Below are positions 46,046-57,328 of a DNA stretch of 64,000 nt, piece by piece. The translations under genes and the position numbers were made by a program. The notes under the pieces were generated by a model. It was not told the DNA's origin, searched no databases, and saw only the letters and a list, made by a program, of their open reading frames with translations. The stretch is taken from contig JBEWZL010000236.1 in NCBI GenBank assembly GCA_045837725.1, positions 186,001-250,000 of the forward strand, written 5' to 3'. Position 1 is the first letter of the stretch. The number at the start of each line of letters is the position of its first letter. The DNA comes from Vermamoeba vermiformis. Its lineage: Eukaryota; Tubulinea; Echinamoebida.

Positions 46046-48271
46046 ATGTTTGACGTTATTATCGTGGGCGCTGGTGTATCTGGTAAGTCTGTGCATTCTT
46101 GAAATACGTATTGAAATACTGAAACAACGCGATCCTCTTTATTCGATCGGATCTTGAGTACGAATATTAGAGCTAATAATTGCCAATTAAATAGGCCTGT
46201 ACACTGCCAAATTATTGCAAGACGAATATAAGTTAAAAGTATTAGTCGTTGAAGCGTCAGATCGTGTTGGAGGTAGAGTTAGACAGGTAAGCTTATTTAG
46301 CGGATTTCTTTCGTCAAAATTATATAAAAATATTTAATACACGGAAATGACCCGTAGAATACCCATTGCATCGTTCACATTTTATTTCACGAATCCAATC
46401 TAAAATCATGAAAATCAGAATTTGATCAACAATTAGCGCAATTATTGCTTAACTACCTCTTAATAAATAGGAAACTGGATTCGTTAGTTGGCCTATTGAT
46501 GTTGGTGCTGAAATTGTTCACGGCAAAGACGTCTTGCTCTATAAAATTGCCAAACAAAACGGCTGGGAAATGAAACGCGTGCGTAAAAATTACAAAGCTA
46601 GTATTTATGTGCTAATTGAGATTTAGATTTTCGATTCTTTGCCTCGCTTGGACGGCACGCCTTTCACAGGTCGCGAGTGGTGGTACCTCGGACGTGAACG
46701 CAAGTTCTTGCCTTATCCGACCACTGAGCCTGATGTGCGCAAAGCTTTTGAACTCATTCGACGCGGATCTGACGGTGGTGTGAAAGCTAACGACGGGTCA
46801 TTGATGAAGGTGAGCACGTGACTTTGATGATCTTAGGTTCAGTTAACTAATTATGGTAATAGTTCATGGTCGACAACGGAGTTTCATGGCGAGCTCTCCC
46901 ACTTGTGGACGCACTTTACGGCAAAATTTGGGCCACGGACATCGACAAGTTGGGTGCTAAAGTACGTGCACATAACGCGTTGAAATATTTTATTAACGGG
47001 ACTGAATAGGAAACATTGACTGAAGAACACAAAGAGAACTCTGACGTTGAAGACAATTACAAGGTTATTAAGTCATTTTCCGTTTTGTTGGATTTCTTGA
47101 AGAAGGATCTGGAGATCAAGACAAACTGGAGGGTACGTTGTACTGACTCAAACATGGAACGCAATCTAATTCACACTTTATATAGGCTACATCAGTCACA
47201 TATCAAGGAGACGTCATTAAAATTAAGAATGATCGTGGCGAGGAGTTATTGAGCAGACGCGCAGTCATTAGTGTGCCGGTCAATATTTTGCGCGATGGAG
47301 ATATTAAATTCACTCCCGAGCTTCCTAAAGAGAAGGTGCTTGCCTCACAGAAGGTTGGCATGGGCATGGCTCTGAAAGTCATTTTGAAGTTCTCTCAATT
47401 GCCATTCTGGCCCAAAGATATGCAACTGTGCATTTGTTCTGAATCGATCTTCCCACAAATTTGGCTCGAGGTAAGCTACCTAAGCATGAAAGCTAGTTTA
47501 GACTTGAGTATTAAATTGTACTCGTAGGGAGGACCAAGCCGTGGCTTAAATGCTCCTTACATTGTCGTTGCCTTTGTGTCTGGCGATGCTGCAAAGAATA
47601 TTCAAAGTATGCCCGATAAGTTGGTAGTGGACAGTTTCTTGAAGCAATTAGACACCATGTTCGGCAACGAGCAAGACAGCAACCCTGCTACACGCCACTA
47701 CTTGGACTACTTCATCTTTGATTGGGCCAAGATGCCGTTTGTGCGTGCTGGATACAGCTATCCTGCCACTGGAAGCCTCGGCCAACGCGCTGTCCTAGCA
47801 AAGGCAAGTAACTGGACTCGATTTTTTTCTGGGCAATCTGTTGCGTTTTGAAGCAGCCATCACAATTTTGATTGTCGCGGGGATCCCACAAACATTGAAC
47901 AGGCCTCCGAGCCCAAGGGGTCGTGTTTTCCTAGAATTCGAAAATCAAGCAAGGTTCCGTAGCTCAGCGGCAGAGCGGATGACTGCAGATCATCAGGTCA
48001 CCGGTTCAAATCCGGTCGGAACCTTTTCTTTTTACTTTTTTGTTGTTACCACTCTTGTTTGGGGCCCCAAACAGCTATCCCAAGCAGCTTTTTATTCAAC
48101 GATGATCGCTAATATCTTTTTTAGTCTGTACAAAATAAGTTGTTCTTCTGCGGTGAAGGAACTGGAGATGAGGAATCTGGAACCGTGAATGCTGCTCTCG
48201 AGACGAGTGTTCGTGCTGCTAACGAAGTTGCCGTATCATTGTCAAAACCCAAGCTCAAGAGCAAGTTGTAA
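46046..48271 (+). CDS. Flavin-containing amine oxidase
   Basis: FAD enzyme of the monoamine/polyamine oxidase family. About nine exons, ATG at 46046, TAA at 48269-48271. Dinucleotide-binding start FDVIIVGAGVSGLYTAKLL, then VVEASDRVGGRVRQ (GGR motif), and the C-terminal FAD block FFCGEGTGDEESGTVNAALE. Middle region has WPIDVGAEIVHG. A polyamine substrate would fit with the decarboxylase gene elsewhere in the window, but nothing proves it. The last intron (47802-48124) has a GC donor (GCAAGT) and holds a tRNA-Cys. Confidence 0.88.
47953..48024 (+). tRNA. tRNA-Cys (anticodon GCA) within the amine oxidase intron
   Basis: Acceptor GGTTCCG paired with CGGAACC, D arm GCTC-AGCGGCA-GAGC, anticodon loop CTGCAGA on stem GATGA/TCATC, T arm ACCGG-TTCAAAT-CCGGT, discriminator T. 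T-runs (TTTTCTTTTTACTTTTTT) follow. Host-sense orientation. Confidence 0.95.
48057..48072. repeat. GTTTGGGG-CCCCAAAC perfect palindrome beside tRNA-Cys
   Basis: Sixteen-base perfect palindrome 33 bases downstream of the tRNA-Cys in the same intron. It parallels the C4/G4 hairpin next to tRNA-Val. Confidence 0.65.
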
Positions 48272-48360
48272 ATGTGCGCGTCAATTTAAATTATCAACTC
48301 GAACTTAGCACCACAAATCTTATTTGGTGCTCATTTATTCAAAATTCGTTATGTACAAAA

Positions 48361-50343
48361 ATGAGTACGTCAAAGGACTCGTCAACACCTTCCAGGAGAA
48401 GAAGAAACGCGGATGCAGATGAAAACGAAGATAAAACTTCACGAGCTTTAAAACGAAGGAAATTGGAGAAAAATAATAGCAATATTAGCGATGAAGAAAT
48501 AGAAGATAAAATGAGTATTGATAATGACGCAGAGCAGTTCCAAGAAGGACAAGATCTGAATATTGCCAAAAGAACTCGCCGTTCACTCATAAATAGCGGA
48601 AAATTAGATATAAAAATGGTCGGTGAAAATTATCATGATGAATTGCCTGAGATGGATGTCGATGACGAGGTAGAATTGTTACCGAGCATTACAGGATGTG
48701 ATTGCTGACCCGTAAATTAGCAGAAATCGAGCAACACAAACGTAGAGCCCTCGAAAAAATATGCAGTTTCGTTGGATGAGATTCGCTCTCGAACAGCGTT
48801 GTACAGGTTAAAGATGACGTCGTCAAGTAAGATCCTCCAATGCTGCGGCGCAAGGCTTTAGCCTAATTAATTCCGTCCTATTTAGAACGACTAGAGCATT
48901 CATTTTGCATGACGAAACATAAGCACAATGTCTTTGCAATGGAGGCTACCGTCAACAACGCACTTTTCGCAGCTGGTACGCGACGAAAGGACTCACTGAA
49001 ATGACTTGACTAATTATGATTATAATAGGAGGGGGCGGTGGCAACTTATCTCTTTTTGATCTCGGTGAAGGGCTCTATTGTAATTCAAAACTTGATACGA
49101 CAGTCCTTGGTCGCAAAAATACAGTGCGGCATCTACCTCCATTTCTAACCATGCAAGTTCACGATGCATGGATTTCTGGCGTTAAATTTTTAGATATTCA
49201 CAAAGATGGTGAGACCTTAATATTAAAATCTTAGTATGATGTTAATAGAACTATATAGATGACAGTTATTGTTTGCTGACTTCATCGGATGACGCGAAAT
49301 TGAAATTATGGCACATTGACATGAACGAGAAAGATTACTATAAGAAGCTAGCGCATATTAATCCTGCCGCACAAGTGAGCACCGAGTCAGGAATTTATTC
49401 TATTGATGCATTTAATAAGAGCATTCTTACCTCGTGCAAGGTACGGATCAGATCCACTTGATCTCGGTCAGCGAGACTAATTGTATCTGTTAGAGTGGTG
49501 AAGTTATATTGCACGAGTTGACTGAAAGTCAAATACGACCAGTACAACATTATATAGCCCATACTGATGTAGCAAAGGTAACGTTAAAGGGGTGCCTAGC
49601 GTTAGATCTGTACTGACTTTAACTTCGTAGCACGTGCGTTGGCGAGATGCAAATGTGTTTGCAACGTGTGGCAACGACAAAAAGGTCAATGTGTATGACA
49701 TTCGAGTGGCACAAACACAGCCCAAAGTGACCACGTACGAGAACGCGCATTCCTTGTCAATTAACACTGTAGCTTGGCAACCAGGAGACCCACTCAGATT
49801 AATGTCCTCGGGGTTTGGTAATAGCCACGGTTTCATATAAACAATGACTAACGTTACTGTCAAAACAGATCAAGTGATCAATGTTTTTGACTTGAAAAAA
49901 ACGGATGCGCCACTGTAAGAAATAACAAAAATACGATATTATAATAAAATGTTAATACGATATTATTATATTGTAGTTTTACAATTACCGAGCACCAAGG
50001 CAAGAATGGCCGTTCAAGTTCGATCCATCACCCTGTCTTTGGATTCGCAGGCGCGGCTATTCTGACAGCTGCAGACACGAGCAAAGACATTTACATGTTC
50101 GAGTAAGTACATTACTACTATGGTGCTTGGGTCTTATTAACTATTTTGCGTAGCACTGTCCGCGGCAAGTTGGTCCGAAAGTTCGATCTGGGCTACACGG
50201 CGAATAGTATCTACACTGATTGGCCCACGGAGTATTTCATCGCGGTGCATAATCAACACATCAATCTCTATCATCCAAAGGCTGAGAAAGTCAGTGCTGT
50301 CATCAAAAAACGGTCTGGCAACAACTTTCTCAGCAATCAATGA
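48361..50343 (+). CDS. Nuclear-type WD40 repeat protein
   Basis: About ten exons, ATG at 48361, TGA at 50341-50343. The N-terminal 130 residues are charged, with basic nuclear-type signals (SRRRRN, LKRRKLE, AKRTRRS). WD repeats follow, for example VFAMEATVNNALFAAGGGGGNLSLFD, shown in part, then CLLTSSDDAKLKLWH and VFATCGNDKKVNVYD, seven or so in total. WDR76/DDB2-type proteins combine a basic tail with one propeller, but I cannot choose a subfamily. An intron of 53 bases at about 48673-48722 and a donor inside exon 2 near 48829 are needed to keep frame. Confidence 0.75.
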
Positions 50344-50499
50344 AAACTTAAACGACAAACCATTGGTTATTAAATGCTTAAAATATAGTTATTGTTGATA
50401 CTATTCTCAGTCAAGCCTAAGGTAGGTATGTTTCAATGTCATCCCGGATCCAGTAAAATATAACCAAAAATTTATTGGTACAGTAATCGCAAGCAAAAG

Positions 50500-50915
50500 T
50501 TAAGCAAGCGAGTGTGCAAGGATGATATGGTACTCATGTGGAGGGCACTGCGAGTGGTTCTCCGGCTGCGCCAACAGACCACCGGGTATCGTGGTGACAG
50601 CGTTGCTCTTAAGTCAGCTGCTACTTCTGCTTGTCTAGGTCGCCCCGAGGAGCAAATGCCCCTCTCCCAGCGAGCGTATCGTCGTTTTTATGGAGTGTGA
50701 TGCGGATGGTCATGCCAGCCTACCAGCCACAATCTACCTCTGTCCACGCTCTTTACAACACATCCGCAAGCCTGAGCACAGTCTATCAACCGCTATACAA
50801 GACGGGCTCCGACGGGGCGCGGTGACGCCCGCAGGAGGGACGCCAGTCGCCGGGGACGACGATCTCAACCACCGACAGAATGTCCCTTCACCAACAACCT
50901 CTCAGAAAGAGAGAG
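50500..50915. other. GC-rich island of foreign composition
   Basis: About 400 bases, roughly 58-60 percent GC by eye, against AT-rich intergenic DNA elsewhere. Several overlapping ORFs occur (one at 50690 starts MECDADGHASLPATIY). No family was recognised and no terminal repeats were seen. It may be an insertion, a fragment of a transposable element, or a structured RNA gene. It lies between the WD40 gene and the 3' end of the RNA-ligase gene. Confidence 0.45.
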
Positions 50916-51006
50916 AACTAATGGAAATAATTTTCCAAAATCATTTACTTAAGTTTTTTTTATTGATTACACTATCTATTCTTCTTCCGTACAACTGCAC
51001 AACAGT

Positions 51007-53530
51007 CTATTGCTCACCAAGTAAAATAGCTTTTTCAATGTTTTCGGACAATTTGTGCGGCGTTATAGTACCAGCCGACGTAAGAACTTGTTTTGCCATC
51101 ATATTTTCTCGCCGCATCGTGAAGAAAATAGGCCTGAATGGATTCTTTTTGACAACGCTGTCCAATTCTTTGAGCTCTTTGCAGTGATCCAGCGAATGAT
51201 AGTACTCATCGATCTTGATACAGAACTCCTCAAATAAGCCAAGTACTTCTTCGAAAACACTTCCAAATTTGGTAAATTTCTTTTTGAATCTCGGCATATC
51301 TCCGCTATTCATCGATCGAAAGACTTTCAGAACCAGTGTTTTGACGGTGATGTGCGAGTACATGTCGTAATAGCCATTAACTAGAAGTTGCATAGATTCA
51401 TAGCCAGTGTGTAGTACTTGTGTCCTATTGTATTGGCTGTCACATACAACAAGTCCACTGTGCGTCAACAACTTCAGATCTGCTGCGTACTGCTCCAACG
51501 CAAAAAAGTTTTGTTTGCCGCTGAGTACCGTAGATCGCAACGGCTCTTCACTTGCCAAATTAGGAAGTTTCTTCCACTGTACGTCATCAATAGGCACCTC
51601 GTTCAATGTGTTCATGTCACGTGCTGCAATCAAAAACAGATCTGCCTCGCCATACTCGAGGATATAATTAACGTAGTCCTCAGGTCCAATCAATTCAAAT
51701 ACATAACATATGCTAGTATTGGTTGGCAAAGAATAGTTTCTAGTGTTGAAAATGCTCCAAAACAGATCCACGCATTTGTGACACCTGTCAAAGTGTCAGA
51801 TTATTCTCCCTACTAAAGTATACTATAGACCTATTACATACTTCTCCTTTGAGTACCTGTCGATGAAATTAAAGGCAGTTGCTAGCCATCGATCTTTGTA
51901 CGAGTATAATAATATTTGTACGCCGTCAAGTTTGGGTGTCACGGTGATATTTTTGTCGAATTTGATGTTCGGTCTTAACAGCTCCGTGTCTTTTGATATA
52001 TTGTCCATAGGATATGCGACTATATCTAATGTCTCCTAATGTCCTAATTAATCGAAGAAAAAAAGTAGGTAGGATCCGCTCACTTTGTTGATAATCAGCC
52101 CGGTACAGGTGCGTAGCCAAGACTTGTCCCACGGCGTTTCTTTTTTAGAGGGCAATAATTGAATTAATTCTGGGAATTCTTTTGAGCACGGAACACAATG
52201 CACGGATAAAATCTTCGTCAAATTTTCAATCCCAATGGATCTAACGTACTCCATAAACATCAATACTTTCTATAATAGAATAGTTTAGATTATAAGTATA
52301 TGTATATATATCCTAGGCTTACTTTGTCAGTTTTAACATGTGGCTCGAAGTTTCTGTACGAATAACAAATCGCATCCAATTTCTCGAACAATTTTTCCTT
52401 TTTAGGCTTATACCAGGCCTCAATGAGCGTATAATCTCCGTTAAAATCGATCGGCATCAATTCTTCGCGATATTTGTTGCCAGCTGTCAGATCGTAAATG
52501 GTACCTCGTTCAAATACTTGAATAGCAAACTCCAAGTGTTGAAGAATGTAAATCTGAATATAAATATTATTAAAATATTAATTTATTAGGCAGAATAATA
52601 CTTCGTAATTTTGTAGCGTTAATTTATAAGAAATTAAAATCGTCTAATAATTTTTTTTGCTTGATCTGGCTACTTACAATTTTTTTCTTCGTTTTGTTGT
52701 ATTTATTTTGTTTAATCCAAAACATTTTCATATATTTCTCATTTTTGCTGAAATCAATCAACGCCTGATAATGCATCATTTGCCACCGAATACTAACTTC
52801 AAAATTTTTTCTTTTAACGAGCACTTTTGGATGTTCTTCGCCTCCTAATGTCTCGAATACATAGATCCATATTATATTTTGCTGTAATAAATGCTGCCAG
52901 TACTTTTCTTCGAAACAAACTACGTCGAAATGAACGCCGTGGATTTCTGCTTTTGATACGAGCTTTGTATGCGCATCCTTTTCATAAGTAATTAATATGT
53001 TAATAATAGTATATATTTTATTATATATTATTCTATAAAATCGCGGTTTAATAAAATTAGTTTTTGGGACCGGATCCCCGAACAAATTTTTCTTTATACT
53101 GAGCAATTCAATCGCAAAATAATAATATATAATTATTATTATATTACTATGGTATATTTAAACGCAAATATATAATGCTTACAGCAACTAATTGCCAATC
53201 AGGAGCGTAGTCAGTTTGACCCTTCAGTACACCATAATTATAACCACGCACTACCGCGACGAGATCGTAATCTGAGTTAGGACCATTGGTGCCGAAGAGG
53301 TGTGAGCCCCATTGATATAAGCACAGCAAATCATCGGATTTATCTGGATCGAGTTCAATAAAAAGTGTTTAAAAAAACAGAATAATTCGTTAAAATTTAT
53401 CTAAAATTACCCTGTGGCATATTCAATATTTTCATGGCAATCTCAACGAGCTCTTTTTTATTGAAGCTGCAACTTGATTAATATTTCCCAATAAGAGTCA
53501 GATCTTGCTAACTTACGACATGATTGCCAT
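51007..53530 (-). CDS. Nucleotidyltransferase fused to T4-type RNA ligase
   Basis: Candidate RNA end-repair enzyme. ATG at 53530, stop at 51007, about eight exons. The N-terminal part has a polymerase-beta-type nucleotidyltransferase motif, WGSHLFGTNGPNSDYDLVAV (GS then DxD), and a later HGVHFDVVCFEE strand with a further Asp. The C-terminal half is an adenylating RNA ligase. It shows TGLIINK before the active site, then motif I TPKLDGVQILLY with the adenylated Lys, motif III YVFELIGPED, a motif IV-like SGLVVCDSQ and a motif V-like VKTLVLK. The ligase resembles T4 Rnl1-type ligases more than eukaryotic Trl1 or RtcB. In motif IV the usual Glu appears to be Ser. Substrate (tRNA or other) unknown. 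Confidence 0.75.
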
Positions 53531-53635
53531 AATAATGGTCTCCACTTTAGGTTAAATAATATTCTTCAGTCTAGTTACGACTTTATCTTACATTTGTGTT
53601 GCAGCATTTGATAAAATTTGTTCTTACTATTTAAC

Positions 53636-53678
53636 AACGACACCACGTTTAAAGGTACAAGCTTAACGACACCACGTT
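53636..53678. repeat. 14-bp direct repeat across a gene end
   Basis: AACGACACCACGTT occurs at 53636-53649 and again at 53665-53678, spanning the stop codon of the helical protein gene. It looks like a small tandem duplication. Confidence 0.7.
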
Positions 53679-55359
53679 GCTATTAAATATAATCAAGTTT
53701 CTTGGTCTTCCTTGGCCACCAAAGTTCAATTCTTCTACCAATAATGAATCGAAGTGCGTTCTTGCTTGATCGAATTCTTCGCTGTCGTTATTAGCCCGCT
53801 TAGCTAGGTATATGTTACCGAGCATAGCACAGCATAATAATAACGGAATATACTCTTTTTAAAGCGATTAGTATCGAAAATAAAAATAAAATAAATTATT
53901 ATTACCTTCTTGCTTGTTACAAGCGCACAATGAATCTGTCAATAAATCGCCCGAATTACATTTCATACAAGGAACATATTCGTTAGTAGCCTCAGCTGTG
54001 TCTAGCAAAATAGCCGCGGATCCAAATCGCGTAGGCACCAACGGCAGTCCCGTCTCAATTGCGCGGTAAGTATTCGCCCAATTTCCGCCGTAAAATAACC
54101 ACGTGTTAATACTGTCTATCATTCCTGACCTCACTGGGTGCTCTTTGAGATGCTGAATAGCGGTCACGTTAAAATCTTGAATATTTTTAGCTTGAACTTT
54201 GTCGCGGGCGGCACAGAATGCTTTCTCTCGCAGTGGATTTTCAATAGTAAAAGCTTGTACTATTTGAAGGACACGGGAGGGCTTTCCTGTAAAAAGCCCG
54301 TAGACACCTAATTATAACGTTAGTTACAATTCTTTATCTTATTTCATTATTACTATAGCTTTTGTGAGTGAGTAATGTATAATGTTACTTACTAGGCAAA
54401 TTCGAAGTATTAAAAGCTTGAATTAAATTCGAGAAATTGCCGTGCATGACTTCGTTGGTTTGGATCGGCCTTAAAACGTAGTTTTTGCCTTGCAACGTCG
54501 ATACTCCCAAATGCGAGTATGTATTGTTGATTATAGGCACTTGTTGTTGCTTATTATTATTACTATTATTAGTGCCACTGTTCTTGCTTTGAAATGCAGT
54601 TGTAGAGACTGTTTTTATGCTTGATTTTAGAGTTGCCAAGCCAGTACGCTGTTTGTGCTTATGACTCGTATTATGTGCCTCGCAAGACAATTCGTCGAGC
54701 AGTACTTCATAATGCAAACAAGTGCGTTCTAACTGACTGAACATTGGTCGAATCCACTCAAAAAATTCAAAACGTTTGTTGACTGGCAATCCATCGATCG
54801 TCTCGCGCCATACACTGACAGTTGCTAGTGATTCAATATGCCACTTCTCAAGAAACGATATCGTCGATATGAAGTGCTCATCCAGCTCTAAATTGAAATT
54901 TACAACTTTAATTGTGGAATTGCTTTGAATTCTTTACCTTTCTTTAAGCCTCCTAGTTGAATATTAATTAAGCGGGCCAATTTAGCGTCCAGAAAATCGA
55001 GTTTGGCATACAATTCTCTTCTTCGTTCACGGGCAACAGGATCTGGCTGATCTGATTCAATTAATTGATTAAATTTTTAAAGGATTATTAATAATTACGC
55101 ACGGCACGAGTTTCTACTTACCGCCGACTTGTTTGGCTTTGAGGTTGTCTAGCTCGGTTTGCTTTACCACTAATTTCTCTTTATCCAGCTTGAACTGCCC
55201 GCATTGCTTGTTTAAAAATGTAATCAATTGCGCGGCAGGTTGATTTTGAAAATTAATCTTCAAAGAATTAAAAAATTGGTTGATCCGCTTTTCTAACGCG
55301 TTGAGGTGCTCGTACTCGACGGCTATTCGTTCAGTGAATTCCTGGAACGAAATATTCAT
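53649..55359 (-). CDS. Helical protein with C-terminal Cys cluster, unassigned
   Basis: About six exons, ATG at 55359, stop at 53649-53651. The N-terminus is coiled-coil-like (FTERIAVEYEHLNALEKRINQFF and later LDFLDAKLARLINI). A middle helical domain (WIRPMFSQLERTCLHYEVLLDEL) is followed by an N/Q-rich linker. A region with WLFYGGNWANTYRAIETG then leads to CMKCNSGDLLTDSLCAC, which could bind one zinc. The last exon ends near a 14-bp direct repeat, so the exact stop could differ. Family not recognised. Confidence 0.55.
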
Positions 55360-55615
55360 TTGATAGTCTTTAGTTTGCTGTTATTTTTAATTAATAGTGT
55401 TGCAGTAGAATGTGGTGACGTCGAGAGTAAAGCTAAGACGTTAACAATTAATGTATTGAAGATACAAGGTGACTAATTTATAGTTGTAAAGCAGTTAAAT
55501 GATTCGGTAGATTCAAAAGTCCCACAGGGAGGGACAGGACACATGTTTCGTCCAGGTCTCGTACGGAATCTAGAACTTTAAATTTTATTTCAACGACAGC
55601 AGTGCTGTAGCACAA

Positions 55616-57221
55616 ATGAAAACCTACATTTCAATAATATTGGTTTGTTTCACGCTGCAATGTATGTTTTTAAGGTACATCATTAAACGCTAACGGTCGG
55701 TTTGTCTTAGATGTAGAAGTAAAATCACTTGCCGACGATGACAATATAGTTAAATTATTCCAGCAAGAGACATTTAAACGCGATTATAATTATTTCTATA
55801 CGCCAACAGAGTTACAGGAGATAGCTAAAACAAGTTATAAATCGAATCCACCAAAGGTCAATAGTTTCAACGACCCAAACCTCCAGAATCAAATTAGAAT
55901 TAACGCCTTGATTATTATTGACAAGCTGTTGAATTTATCGGCGAATGCCCAAAGGTAAAATCGGTAGTTGAATAAATTTCTCGTGTCGGATCTGATATCT
56001 TTTAATTAGCTCTTTCCAAAAAGACAGAATAGAGCAGCTTAAACAATTGAGATATATTTATGCAACGGAAGAGTCGTTGTCGAAGCGAGGATTGCCGCGA
56101 TATTACCATACAACACCATTTCAGCAAAAAGGATTTATTGGCATCGTCGAATCCATGAAAATTAAAGCGACTTCAGCACAATATTACGGCGCATGGCTAG
56201 GCACTCACTTTTGGACTTGGAATTACACTATATTCGCATTCGGAACTGAACTTGAGGTGCCATCACGTCGAAGTGTCAAAACAAAGTCACACAATCAACA
56301 GTCCGTCATTGACACCGTTCTATTTTTACGGCTTGGGACGATTGCACGACAGTAAGTTTGATATTTATGGCATTATATCTTCCCAAGAATAATTTCAGGC
56401 AAAGTTTCGTTTGACACTTTTGACACGATCTGTTTTTCAGTTCCTCTATGGAAGAATAATACGGATCTATTATTATGGTCAGTGCCTTACGTACTAGAAG
56501 AAAAGGCTAAAGCAGTCATCGAAAGCCTTCCTAATGATCAACGTGACTTTTTGATGAGTCGAATGAGTCCTTACAATCAAACGGTGTTGGAACGTCAAAT
56601 AATCTCGTTAGCGGAGATTTATACTGCAAATAGAGCTAACAGGTATATTGAATTATTTATAATATTAAAATTTGCTAATGTCGTTTTTGACAGCATGTTT
56701 TGGATGAACTTGTTATTGAATACTAGCGAGTTTAACACGAGGCCTATAAGCACGCCTATTAACGGGACTATGGGCGAGAGTAAGTAACATAAATGAATCA
56801 CAAATGCATTTCTTGGACTCACAAAATTGTTTCATTTTAAGTCCTGTATTGTTCACTCGTTACCTCCGAAGAGTTCCCATATTACTTAGTGCTTAATAGC
56901 GGCATCAATCCAACACTATTAACGATGAATATGGGCTCGCGACAAACAGTCACATTGCGCGCGTTAAAATACCCGAAAGTGTGCGTGCATCTCAATGCTT
57001 TTGTACCTGACGTCAATATCAAGGATGCAAGTGATGCATTAGTCTTACTAGCTGATGGACAAATAGTTATTAATATAAGGCCGAATTATGTCCGCTTTGA
57101 ACGATGCACACGCGAGATCTTACAAAAGTTCGATTTGGATGTCGGCCGAAACGCGTCAGACGAGGACGTTATACGGAAAAAAACAAAGGAGAAGCTTCTG
57201 AAAAAGCATACATGTGTATAA
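55616..57221 (+). CDS. Secreted or lumenal protein, unassigned
   Basis: About six exons, ATG at 55616, TAA at 57219-57221. Starts with a signal peptide (YISIILVCFTLQ). The body has several N-glycosylation sites (NYT, NNT, NQT, NGT) and a WLGTHFWTWNYTIFAF segment that looks like a beta core rather than a membrane span. The C-terminus is basic (KKTKEKLLKKHTCV). Family not recognised. The intron at about 56255-56440 is rich in TGTCA/TGACA words, and its donor is uncertain. Confidence 0.55.
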
Positions 57222-57328
57222 TAAAGGAAAAAAGCGTGCTTAAAGAATGTTCTAGAGCATAAATGTTGCGAAAATGAAAAGAAAGAACCAGGTTAAATTG
57301 AGATTTTGTTTTTAAAGTAAATAGCACA

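Noticed and set aside
46046-48271. Calling the amine oxidase a polyamine oxidase because AdoMetDC is in the same window
   Set aside because: The genes are 30 kb apart in a eukaryotic genome with many unrelated genes between; family motifs do not fix the substrate.
50690-51187. 165-codon plus-strand ORF as a gene
   Set aside because: It runs from the GC-rich island into the antisense of the RNA-ligase gene; residue use changes abruptly at about 50920 and no domain is seen.
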